A DNA stretch of 8,744 nucleotides from Armatimonadota bacterium (GTDB taxonomy: Bacteria; Armatimonadota; Fimbriimonadia; Fimbriimonadales; Fimbriimonadaceae): the NCBI GenBank assembly GCA_023428805.1, contig JAEYWW010000206.1:1-8744 (forward strand), written 5' to 3'. The position numbers and the translations under genes were made by a program. The notes beneath the pieces are model-generated. The model had not been told where the DNA came from. It saw nothing but the letters and a program-made list of their open reading frames with translations, and made no database searches. Below are positions 1 to 6,799 of this stretch, piece by piece. The number at the start of each line of letters is the position of its first letter. The first letter of the stretch is position 1.

Positions 1-2
1 CC

Positions 3-1535
3 ATTGCCAAGCGCATCTCCATCTCGCCCGGACAGAACAGAGTTCAAATTGACTATGAAAATCTCAGCGACGAACCCATCCAATTGAGCCTCCGCCCGCT
101 CATCTGCCACAAGTTCTATCACGACAACTTCCGTGTCGCCGATTTCTATCCTGAATTCCTTCTTTTTCCGGAGAACGAGACGATCGCTTCGCATCGCGGC
201 GTGAAGCTCATCATCCAGCATCCCGATGCGGACCGGGTTCCGACCACAGGCTGGTTTTATCGGTTCATGGCGAAGAGGGAGGCCGAACGAGGATTGGATG
301 CGCTGGACGACCTTTTTTGCCCCTGTGAACTCAAGTATATGGTGGGCGCAGGCGAATCAGTGACCCTGACGGCCAGTTTGGAAGAAGAGGCATCCGCCCC
401 AAGCGCTCCTGCGCTCAACGACGACCGACTTCAGCGAGCCGCAAACGCGTTCTATGTCCAAGGAGGCGGGCGGAGGACGATCATCGCGGGCTACCCGTGG
501 TTCACAGACTGGGGACGCGACACCATGATCGCCCTGCCCGGCCTCACTCTTGCGACGGGAAGAACAGAGGACGCTCGGGAAATCCTGCGAAGCTACGCCG
601 CAGAAATGCGGGATGGACTCATCCCGAATCGGTTCGACGACAAAGGCGGGGAGCCCATTTACAACACAGCGGACGCCACCCTCTGGTTCGCTCATGCCAT
701 CCACCAGATCCTTCTTCAGGAATGGAACGAAGAGTTTGCGGGAAAGGCCATTGGCTGGCTGGAAAATCTTGTGGAACACCACGAGCGGGGAACGCTCTAC
801 GGCATCAAAGTCGATCCCAATGACGGCCTTCTTTCTCAGGGAGAGCCGGGAGTTCAGCTCACCTGGATGGATGCCAAAGTCGGTGAATGGGTTGTCACAC
901 CGCGCCACGGCAAGCCTGTCGAAGTCAATGGGTTATGGATCAACGCCCTCCGGGTGATGGAGTGGCTCTGCACGCGGCTGGGAATGGATGGATTGCGGCA
1001 CAGATTGGCGGCCGAGAAAGCGGAATCGAATTTTGAGCGGGTTTTTTGGCGTGACTCGCTGGGCCACTACCTTGACACCGCCGATCCTGATGACGCATTG
1101 CTGCGTCCCAACCAGGTTGTGGCGATGGGGCTGCCATTCTCCCCTTGCAGTGTGGAAAACGCAGCGAAGGCTCTTCAAAGAGTCAGGCAGGAATTGGTCA
1201 CACCGCGGGGTCTGAGAACCCTCGGCTATACCCAGCCGGGCTATGTTGGCAGATTCGAAGGCGACATGACCCAACGCGATTCCGCATACCATCAAGGCAC
1301 GGCATGGCCGTGGCTGCTCGGCTTCTACACCGCCTCCTGCCTTAGGGTCGAAGGAGGGCGAGATCACGCATTGGAGGCGCTCGCCGAAGTGGATTTGATG
1401 CTGAATGAGTGCGGAATCGGCGGCATCGCCGAGGTCTACGATGGCGATCATCCGCAACGTCCCGGAGGATGTCCCTGGCAGGCGTGGAGCATCGGAGAAA
1501 TCATCCGCGCCCGGAGACTCCTGGAGCAGGCTTAA
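3..1535 (+). CDS. Glycogen debranching enzyme (amylo-alpha-1,6-glucosidase), 5'-truncated by window
   Basis: This is a cytoplasmic enzyme expected to hydrolyse alpha-1,6 branch points in glycogen or limit dextrins. The frame is open from the first bases of the window (reading IAKRISISPGQNRVQIDYEN), so the TTG at 84 is internal and the true start lies upstream. About 510 residues are visible; family members are usually about 650-700 aa. The first ~120 visible residues resemble the GDE N-terminal domain and end with the typical REAERGLD...DLF segment near 279-320. The rest is the (alpha/alpha)6 GDE_C catalytic domain: AGYPWFTDWGRDTMIALPGL (486-545), IPNRFDD, EPIYNTADATLWF (651-689), TWMDAK (861-878), AYHQGTAWPW (1285-1314) and EVYDGD (1431-1448) followed by GGCPWQAWSIGEI. 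By family analogy the Asp at 870-872 and the Glu at 1431-1433 are the likely catalytic acid and base; that assignment is inferred. No neighbouring glycogen gene is visible. The coding sequence is intact to its TAA stop. Confidence 0.93.
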   Translation: MAKRISISPGQNRVQIDYENLSDEPIQLSLRPLICHKFYHDNFRVADFYPEFLLFPENETIASHRGVKLIIQHPDADRVPTTGWFYRFMAKREAERGLDALDDLFCPCELKYMVGAGESVTLTASLEEEASAPSAPALNDDRLQRAANAFYVQGGGRRTIIAGYPWFTDWGRDTMIALPGLTLATGRTEDAREILRSYAAEMRDGLIPNRFDDKGGEPIYNTADATLWFAHAIHQILLQEWNEEFAGKAIGWLENLVEHHERGTLYGIKVDPNDGLLSQGEPGVQLTWMDAKVGEWVVTPRHGKPVEVNGLWINALRVMEWLCTRLGMDGLRHRLAAEKAESNFERVFWRDSLGHYLDTADPDDALLRPNQVVAMGLPFSPCSVENAAKALQRVRQELVTPRGLRTLGYTQPGYVGRFEGDMTQRDSAYHQGTAWPWLLGFYTASCLRVEGGRDHALEALAEVDLMLNECGIGGIAEVYDGDHPQRPGGCPWQAWSIGEIIRARRLLEQA

Positions 1536-1686
1536 AAGTTCGCTTACCTGCAGACTCATTTGAACTGATAAAAAAGTAAAAATCATGGAACTCTATTGAA
1601 CAGAGTTGAGTAGATGTGTTTGTCGCTCGCATCCAGGACTCCAAGTAGAGAGGACCAGAGCGGGCATCGGCCGAGTTCTTCTCTCC

Positions 1687-1717
1687 AACCGAACCTTTCA
1701 GGTTCGGTTATTTTTTT
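1687..1717 (+). terminator. Strong intrinsic (rho-independent) terminator
   Basis: There is a perfect 10-bp stem: AACCGAACCT at 1687-1696 pairs with AGGTTCGGTT at 1700-1709 across a 3-base TTC loop. A single A and then seven T follow at 1711-1717. This is textbook form. It lies about 150 bases after the debranching enzyme stop and about 70 bases before the DUF4240 start, so it separates those two units. The 150-base tract before it (1536-1686) has no convincing ORF. It holds only a short hairpin, AACTCT (1589-1594) with AGAGTT (1602-1607), so it is either a long 3' UTR or a small RNA ending at this terminator. Confidence 0.88.
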
Positions 1718-1772
1718 GCCTGAAGGAGCCGCATTTGATTCCGATCGCAGACTAATCAGGCTTTTCGTTCAG

Positions 1773-1778
1773 TAAGAT
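1773..1778 (+). promoter_or_regulatory. Possible -10 element placed for a leaderless DUF4240 transcript
   Basis: TAAGAT fits the TANNNT -10 pattern and sits 7 bases before the ATG at 1786. That would place transcription initiation close to the start codon. No Shine-Dalgarno sequence lies between, and I see no convincing -35 box. A TANNNT match this close to a start can arise by chance (roughly 1 in 64 per position), so this is tentative. Confidence 0.3.
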
Positions 1779-1785
1779 ATGCCGG

Positions 1786-2298
1786 ATGGCGAACCCGCTT
1801 TCAGACAGTTTTTGGCAGATTATCGAGACTGCACGCGCTTCCAATGAGAACAGCAATCAAAGCTTAGAGCCTGAAGCGTTGCAGGATCAGTTGGAGGAAA
1901 TGTCCGATGAGCAGGTGGCTCAATTCGCCCGCGACTTCTATCAGGGATTGATCAATTTGAATGATTGGAGGCTTTGGGGAGCTGGTTTTGTCATGGCAGG
2001 AGGAATGGGGGATGACAGCTTCCATTACTTCCGTTCCTGGGTGATCGGGCGTGGGCAGGAAGCGTATGAGACCGCTCTGAATGACCCCGACAATCTCGGC
2101 AAGTTTGCGGACGATGAAGCTGAATTCGACAATGAACTCTTGGAATACGTTCCACTGGAAGTGTTGGAGGCGCGAGGAGTTGAAGAAGACCCGAGGGAAG
2201 AATTTGATGTAACCGCGGACGACGCACCCAGAGGGACTCCTTGGGACGAGGAGAGCGTCTATGAGCTCTACCCCAAACTGTCTGCCCGTTTCGGGTGA
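1786..2298 (+). CDS. DUF4240 domain protein
   Basis: This is a 170-residue soluble protein of unknown function. It opens with the family-typical FWQII (residues 9-13), then a helix LSDEQVAQF-like (about 39-47). The diagnostic core follows: LWGAGFVMAGG (63-73), DDSFHYFRSWVIGRG (76-90) and the trailing DPDNL. The tail after about residue 105 is rich in Asp and Glu. There is no signal peptide or membrane segment. ATG 1786 is chosen because the alternative ATG at 1779 is in another frame. The gene stands alone between a strong terminator upstream and a stem-loop downstream, so it is probably monocistronic. Its composition looks AT-richer than dnaE (27 G+C of 60 at 1801-1860). DUF4240 proteins are widespread and uncharacterised; their sporadic occurrence suggests an accessory role, but nothing here shows what it is. 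Confidence 0.82.
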   Translation: MANPLSDSFWQIIETARASNENSNQSLEPEALQDQLEEMSDEQVAQFARDFYQGLINLNDWRLWGAGFVMAGGMGDDSFHYFRSWVIGRGQEAYETALNDPDNLGKFADDEAEFDNELLEYVPLEVLEARGVEEDPREEFDVTADDAPRGTPWDEESVYELYPKLSARFG

Positions 2299-2339
2299 TC
2301 AATGTATTCGATCTTGTTGATATAGGAATCGAAGAAGAA

Positions 2340-2365
2340 CTGATGCAGGCTTCTGCCTGCATCAG
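2340..2365. other. Perfect 11-bp stem-loop without a T tract
   Basis: CTGATGCAGGC at 2340-2350 pairs perfectly with GCCTGCATCAG at 2355-2365 across the loop TTCT. It starts 42 bases after the DUF4240 stop. No T run follows on the + strand, and no A run precedes it to serve the - strand, so it is not a standard intrinsic terminator. It may still terminate transcription, protect the 3' end of the DUF4240 mRNA, or be a dispersed palindromic element. The remainder of the 2299-2513 gap holds a short palindrome (GGTGCACC, near 2373-2380), the hairpin described at 2467-2500, and no ORF that I believe. Confidence 0.6.
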
Positions 2366-2466
2366 CACTAGGGTGGTGCACCTCTCCCGAGGCGCATAGA
2401 AGAGCTCAACCTTCGATTTCGGTCTCATTCCCATCGGACTCTCCACCGCCAATCTGCCTTATTGAG

Positions 2467-2500
2467 CTTCATCTGACGCCAATGATCCGTCAGAATGAAG
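2467..2500 (+). promoter_or_regulatory. Imperfect hairpin in the dnaE leader covering its weak ribosome binding site
   Basis: CTTCATCTGACG (2467-2478) pairs with CGTCAG plus ATGAAG (2488-2493 and 2495-2500). That gives 12 base pairs with one bulged A, around the 9-base loop 2479-2487. The 3' arm contains most of GAAGG (2497-2501), the only purine run near the dnaE start, which lies 12 bases before the ATG at 2514. Folding would therefore partly hide that site, so translational control is conceivable. The structure is visible in the sequence; the regulatory role is inference. Confidence 0.4.
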
Positions 2501-2513
2501 GCATTCCCACGTC

Positions 2514-5500
2514 ATGTGTCAGAGCTTCGTCCATCTGCACAACCACACCGAGTACAGCCTTCTCGATGGCGCGACCCGCATCCCGGATATGGTGTCGCTG
2601 GCCAAGGAGCAGGGCATGCCGGCGATGGCCATCAGCGACCACGGCGTCATGTTCGGCGCGCTCGAGTTCTATCTGGAGTGCAAGAAGCAGGGCGTCAAGC
2701 CGATCATCGGCATGGAAGCCTATGTGGCTCCCAACGGCCACCTGAACAAGCAGGGAAGAGAAGAAAATTCCACTTACCACCTCCTTCTTCTGGCCCGCAA
2801 TGAAGAAGGCTATCGCAACCTCTGCCGCCTCCATTCGGTCGCCGCGCTGCACGGCTTCTATTACAAGCCCCGCGTGGACCATGAACTGCTGGCCAAGCAC
2901 AGCAGGGGACTGATCGCGAGCACGACCTGCATCGGGAGCGAAGTCAATCAAGCTCTGCTGAAGAATGACTACGAAGAAGCCCTCAGGATCGCGGGAATGT
3001 ACCGCGATATGTTCGACCCGGACTGCTACTTCGTCGAACTCCAGGATCACGGCATCCCCGAGCAGCGGCTGATGAACGAGGGGCTGGTCAAAATCGCCAA
3101 GGACTTGAAGCTCCCGATGGTCGTGACCAACGACGCCCACTATCTCTGCCAGTCGGACGCCGAGCCGCACGATGTCCTTCTCTGCATCGGCACCGGCTCT
3201 CTGATGAGCGATGAGAAGCGGATGAAGTTCAACGGCCCGAACTTCTATGTCAAGAGCGCGGAGGAGATGGCGCAGCTCTTTCCCCAGCACCCGGAGGCGG
3301 TCGAGAACTCGCTGATGATCGCGGAGAAATGCAATCTGGAGATTCCGATGGGCCGCGCTTTGATGCCGGACCCCGATCTGCCGGAAGGGGAAACTCCAAT
3401 GACCTGGCTCCGCAAGGTTGCCGAAAAGGGTTTGCAGGATCGCGTCCCGAACGCGACCGACGAAGCCTGGAATCGGCTCAGCTACGAGCTTGGAATCATC
3501 GAGCAGACCGGCTTTGAATCCTACTTCCTGCTCGTCCGGGAGTTCGCAAACTACACCCGCTCCCAAGGCATTGCCTACGGCGTCCGAGGCTCTGCGGCAG
3601 GTTCACTGGTCAGCTACACCGTCGGCATCACCGATGTCAACCCGGTTGAATATGACCTCACATTTGAGCGCTTTCTCAACCCCGAGCGCGTGACCATGCC
3701 CGATATTGATATGGACTTCGAGGACGCACGGCGCGACGAAGTCATCAAATGGGTCACTGAGAAATACGGCCAAGACCGTGTCGCGCAGATTGTCACCTTC
3801 GGAACCCTTGGGCCGAAGGCCGCGATCCGCGATGCGGCACGGGTGATGGGCTATCTTCCGCAGGAGTCAGACCGCCTCTGCAAGACCCTCCCGAATGATC
3901 CGAAGTTGACGCTCAAGAAGGCCCTCGACGAAATCCACGAGTTCAAGCAGATGGTCGCGAACGATCCGAACTTGAACAAGCTGGTCCAGACCGCGAAAAG
4001 CATTGAAGGAATCAGCCGCCATTGCGGCGTCCATGCGGCGGGCGTGGTCATTTCGAAAGATCCGCTCAGCGACATCATCCCTCTCTACAAAGGCAACGAC
4101 GGGCAGGCGATCACCGCCTACGAGATGGGGATGCTCGAAAAGATCGGGCTCCTCAAGATGGACTTTCTCGGCCTCTCCAACCTGACCGTAGTCTCCAAGG
4201 CGATTGAGAACATCCGCGAGCAGGTCGGCAACGATCCAAAGCTCATCAAAGACCACCCGGTCCTCGACGGCATTCTGAACATCACGCTGGACGACGAGGG
4301 CGCCTACGAAATGCTGGGCAAGGGCGACACAACGGGCGTCTTTCAGCTCGAATCTGGCGGGATGCGGCGGAACATCATGGAGCTCAAGCCTCAGAACGTG
4401 CGTGAGCTTGCGGCGATGGTCGCGCTCTATCGCCCGGGGCCGATGGGCGAAATTCCGAAGTTTGTCCGCAACAAGCACGGCCTCAGCCAGCCCGAATACC
4501 TGCACGAATTGATGGAGCCGATCCTGCGGGAGACGTTCGGCATCATCGTCTACCAAGACCAGGTTCTCAAACTCGTCCAGTCGCTCGCCGGGTTCAGCCT
4601 CGGAAAAGCAGACCTTCTTCGCCGCGCGATGGGGAAGAAGGACAAAAAGATCATGGACCAGATGATGCCGCAGTTCTACGATGGCTGCGAAGAGCGCGGC
4701 ATCCCGAAGGATACGGCGGAGAAGGTGTGGGAGCTTCTGATCCCATTCGCCGACTACGCATTCAACAAAGCCCACGCGGTCTGCTACGCGATCCTGGCCT
4801 ACCAGACGGCTTATCTCAAGGCGAACTACCCCGTCGAATACATGACCGCGTTGATGGCGGTCTACCGTGGCAAGGCCGACCGTCTCATCAACTTCATTGA
4901 GGAATGCCGCCGCAAGAAGATCGAGGTGCTCCCTCCCGACATCAACGCCTCGGGGCTCGATTTCCGGGTTGAAAAAAAGGGGAAAGAGAAGGCGATCCGC
5001 TTCGGCCTCGCGGCGATCAAGGGCGTGGGCGGAGGGCTCGTTGTCAAGATTCTGGAGGAAAGGAGCAAGGAGCCCTTCACGCACCTTTATGAATTCTGCG
5101 AGCGCATGCGTCCACATGGCCTGAACCGGACTGCGCTCGACGCGCTCATCAAAGCCGGGGCTTTGACATCCATCAACAAGAACCGCGCGACGCTGTTGGA
5201 GCACATGGAAGGCGGGCTTTCCTATGCCGATGTTGCTCTGCGCGAAAAAATGGCGGGGCAGGATTCCTTGTTTGGCGGCGGTGATGACGACCAGAGCATC
5301 TCGCTTCCCACACTTCCCGAAGTCGCCCAACTCGCCCGACCAGAACTGCTGGCGATGGAGAAAGAGGTCATGGGCATCTACATTTCCGACCATCCGCTGA
5401 AAGGTTTGGAGAAGGCCATCGCGATCACGGCCAGCCATACCTGCATCCAGATTGAAGAGCTCGAAGTCGATGTGAAAGTGACCTTGGCCGGAGTCGTTTC

Positions 5501-6023
5501 TGGAGCGCGAACGATCATCACCAAGGCGGGACACAAAATGGCCGAGATCACGCTGGAGGACTTCAGCGGCCAGACCAAGTGCATCGTCTACAAGGACGCT
5601 TACGCCAAATTCGGACACCTCGTCGAGAAGGATTCGGTGATCGTCTTGACCGGCTTCGTCAGCCAGCGCGAGCAGGGGACGATGGAGCGGCAGGTCGAGG
5701 TGCGTGTGCAGGAAATCAAGCCATTGCCGATGCTCCACGCATTGCTGAACGAGACTGACAATCAGACAGAGGGCACCGTGCTTCTGAGGGTGAGAAAGGC
5801 GAGGAAGAAGGAGCTTTGCGAGCTGAAGGAAGTGGTTGAGTCCAACCCCGGAAACTACGAGGTCGCCATCCACTTCGTCGATATGAGCGACACTCAGCCG
5901 ATGATCCTGCTTGATCGGGTGAAGGCGACGCGAGAAGTCGTGCGGCAGATGCGGAGCGCGCTCGATGACTGCGAGGCAGATTTGATCGGCGGCGAGTACG
6001 CGCTGGACCAACTGGCCTCATGA
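2514..6023 (+). CDS. dnaE: DNA polymerase III alpha subunit (DnaE type) with intact PHP domain
   Basis: This is the catalytic subunit of the replicative polymerase. At 1169 residues it is close to the E. coli length of about 1160. The PHP domain (1 to ~270) begins HLHNHTEYSLLDG and carries H9, H11, D18, H43, E68, H89, C139, D207 and H209, which match all nine metal ligands of exonuclease-active PHP domains. The polymerase palm has D397 and D399 in PDIDMDF, with D550 in DFLGL as the likely third catalytic carboxylate. Further landmarks are GVFQLES, ALYRPGPMGEIPKFV, YQDQVLKL and FNKAHAVCYA. A helix-hairpin-helix segment lies at IKGVGGG. A clamp-binding motif, QDSLF, is at 916-920. The OB fold spans roughly 985-1065, and a tau-binding-like C-terminal region ends the protein. 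The ATG at 2514 is chosen because an in-frame TGA lies at 2496-2498. The Shine-Dalgarno sequence is weak. The downstream gene starts 68 bases later. Confidence 0.98.
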   Translation: MCQSFVHLHNHTEYSLLDGATRIPDMVSLAKEQGMPAMAISDHGVMFGALEFYLECKKQGVKPIIGMEAYVAPNGHLNKQGREENSTYHLLLLARNEEGYRNLCRLHSVAALHGFYYKPRVDHELLAKHSRGLIASTTCIGSEVNQALLKNDYEEALRIAGMYRDMFDPDCYFVELQDHGIPEQRLMNEGLVKIAKDLKLPMVVTNDAHYLCQSDAEPHDVLLCIGTGSLMSDEKRMKFNGPNFYVKSAEEMAQLFPQHPEAVENSLMIAEKCNLEIPMGRALMPDPDLPEGETPMTWLRKVAEKGLQDRVPNATDEAWNRLSYELGIIEQTGFESYFLLVREFANYTRSQGIAYGVRGSAAGSLVSYTVGITDVNPVEYDLTFERFLNPERVTMPDIDMDFEDARRDEVIKWVTEKYGQDRVAQIVTFGTLGPKAAIRDAARVMGYLPQESDRLCKTLPNDPKLTLKKALDEIHEFKQMVANDPNLNKLVQTAKSIEGISRHCGVHAAGVVISKDPLSDIIPLYKGNDGQAITAYEMGMLEKIGLLKMDFLGLSNLTVVSKAIENIREQVGNDPKLIKDHPVLDGILNITLDDEGAYEMLGKGDTTGVFQLESGGMRRNIMELKPQNVRELAAMVALYRPGPMGEIPKFVRNKHGLSQPEYLHELMEPILRETFGIIVYQDQVLKLVQSLAGFSLGKADLLRRAMGKKDKKIMDQMMPQFYDGCEERGIPKDTAEKVWELLIPFADYAFNKAHAVCYAILAYQTAYLKANYPVEYMTALMAVYRGKADRLINFIEECRRKKIEVLPPDINASGLDFRVEKKGKEKAIRFGLAAIKGVGGGLVVKILEERSKEPFTHLYEFCERMRPHGLNRTALDALIKAGALTSINKNRATLLEHMEGGLSYADVALREKMAGQDSLFGGGDDDQSISLPTLPEVAQLARPELLAMEKEVMGIYISDHPLKGLEKAIAITASHTCIQIEELEVDVKVTLAGVVSGARTIITKAGHKMAEITLEDFSGQTKCIVYKDAYAKFGHLVEKDSVIVLTGFVSQREQGTMERQVEVRVQEIKPLPMLHALLNETDNQTEGTVLLRVRKARKKELCELKEVVESNPGNYEVAIHFVDMSDTQPMILLDRVKATREVVRQMRSALDDCEADLIGGEYALDQLAS

Positions 6024-6081
6024 GAGGAACGGTTTGAGCTTTCCAAGCGTCCTTTCTTCAAACGCGGGCATCCGTTCGCGC

Positions 6082-6086
6082 AGGTG
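6082..6086 (+). promoter_or_regulatory. Short Shine-Dalgarno sequence for the first LTxxQ gene
   Basis: AGGTG sits 5 bases before the ATG at 6092 and is the clearest ribosome binding site in the window. It supports this start, which also gives a proper signal peptide at the protein's first residue. The rest of the 68-base gap after dnaE has no terminator, so transcription may continue from dnaE. Confidence 0.45.
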
Positions 6087-6091
6087 TTGAC

Positions 6092-6799
6092 ATGACTTTG
6101 AAGTCGCTTTTTGCAGGGATGATTTTGGCCGCCGCCGTTGGAGCACAGGCAGCCCCCGACGCGTTCGACAAGTACGCGAGCAACATTCAGATCCTGCAGG
6201 ACAAGGTGATCCAGAAAGAACTCAAAGTGAGCGAAGCCCAACGAGCCAAGCTCAACAAGCATCCGAACTGGTTAAACGCCGAGACGAAAAAGCTGAACGA
6301 CGCGGTCACAAAGACAAAAAAGCCGCCGACGGAAGCCGATCAGAAGAAGCTCGCGACTCTGATGAACCAGATGAAGGATCGCGTGATTGCTGAATTGTCC
6401 GCCGTCCAGCTCAAGCGTCTGCGCGAGATCAGCTTGCAGATGCTGGGAGATCGCGGCCTGCTCGATCCCACAGTCGGCAAGAAGGTCGGCCTCTCCGATG
6501 CGCAGATCACGAAGCTGCAGAATTCCTATCAAGCTACGGCCAAGAAAATGGTCGATCTTGAGACCAAGACTTACAAGCCGATCAGCGACAAGTACGCCGC
6601 AAAAAAGCCGAAGACAGACGCCGAAAAGAAGAAGCTGGCGCAGGATTGGGACAAGGAGATGGCGGCCGCACAGAAGAAGATTGCTCCCACCCTCAAACAG
6701 TATGCGGGCGAATTCACAAAGACCATGAACGCCACCCTCTCCGCCGCTCAGAAGAACAAGTGGACCGCTCTTCTTGGCAAAATTTTCAAGCCTGCGTAA
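6092..6799 (+). CDS. Exported lysine-rich helical protein with LTxxQ-like repeats, paralog 1
   Basis: This 235-residue protein has a clear Sec signal peptide: MTLK, a hydrophobic stretch at residues 5-18, and probable cleavage after AQA (18-20). The mature part is highly charged and almost entirely helix-forming. Four LTxxQ-like motifs recur. LKVSEAQRAKL (44-54) and VGLSDAQITKL (132-142) form one type. LSAVQLKRLREI (102-113) and LSAAQKNKW (216-224) form the other, so the chain reads A-B-A-B. A further repeat is KKPPTEADQKKLA (76-88) against KKPKTDAEKKKLA (171-183), with 9 of 13 residues identical. LTxxQ motifs mark the Spy/CpxP periplasmic chaperone-like family; membership here is a distant resemblance and function is unproven. 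The next gene, a clear paralog, begins directly after this stop codon. No catalytic residues or cysteines are apparent. Confidence 0.82.
   Translation: MTLKSLFAGMILAAAVGAQAAPDAFDKYASNIQILQDKVIQKELKVSEAQRAKLNKHPNWLNAETKKLNDAVTKTKKPPTEADQKKLATLMNQMKDRVIAELSAVQLKRLREISLQMLGDRGLLDPTVGKKVGLSDAQITKLQNSYQATAKKMVDLETKTYKPISDKYAAKKPKTDAEKKKLAQDWDKEMAAAQKKIAPTLKQYAGEFTKTMNATLSAAQKNKWTALLGKIFKPA

Noticed and set aside
84..86. TTG as start of the debranching enzyme
   Set aside because: The same frame continues upstream to the window edge with family-like sequence (VQIDYENLSDEPIQL), so the protein begins outside the window.
933..1586. 217-codon open frame on the - strand opposite the debranching enzyme
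   Set aside because: Shadow of the catalytic domain coding region, with no motifs of its own.
1779..1781. ATG seven bases before the DUF4240 start
   Set aside because: It is in another frame and does not lead into the DUF4240 reading.
2482..2484. ATG upstream of dnaE as an alternative start
   Set aside because: It is in a different frame from dnaE, and the dnaE frame has a TGA at 2496-2498, so the ATG at 2514 is the first possible ATG after it.
2490..3566. 358-codon open frame on the - strand opposite the dnaE start
   Set aside because: Same cause: no domain is recognisable, and it lies entirely opposite the PHP domain coding region and leader.
3867..6011. 714-codon open frame on the - strand opposite dnaE
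   Set aside because: It is the antisense shadow of a gene with full family motifs. The translation is rich in Leu, His, Asp and Val with no recognisable domain, a common by-product of codon bias in GC-rich genes.
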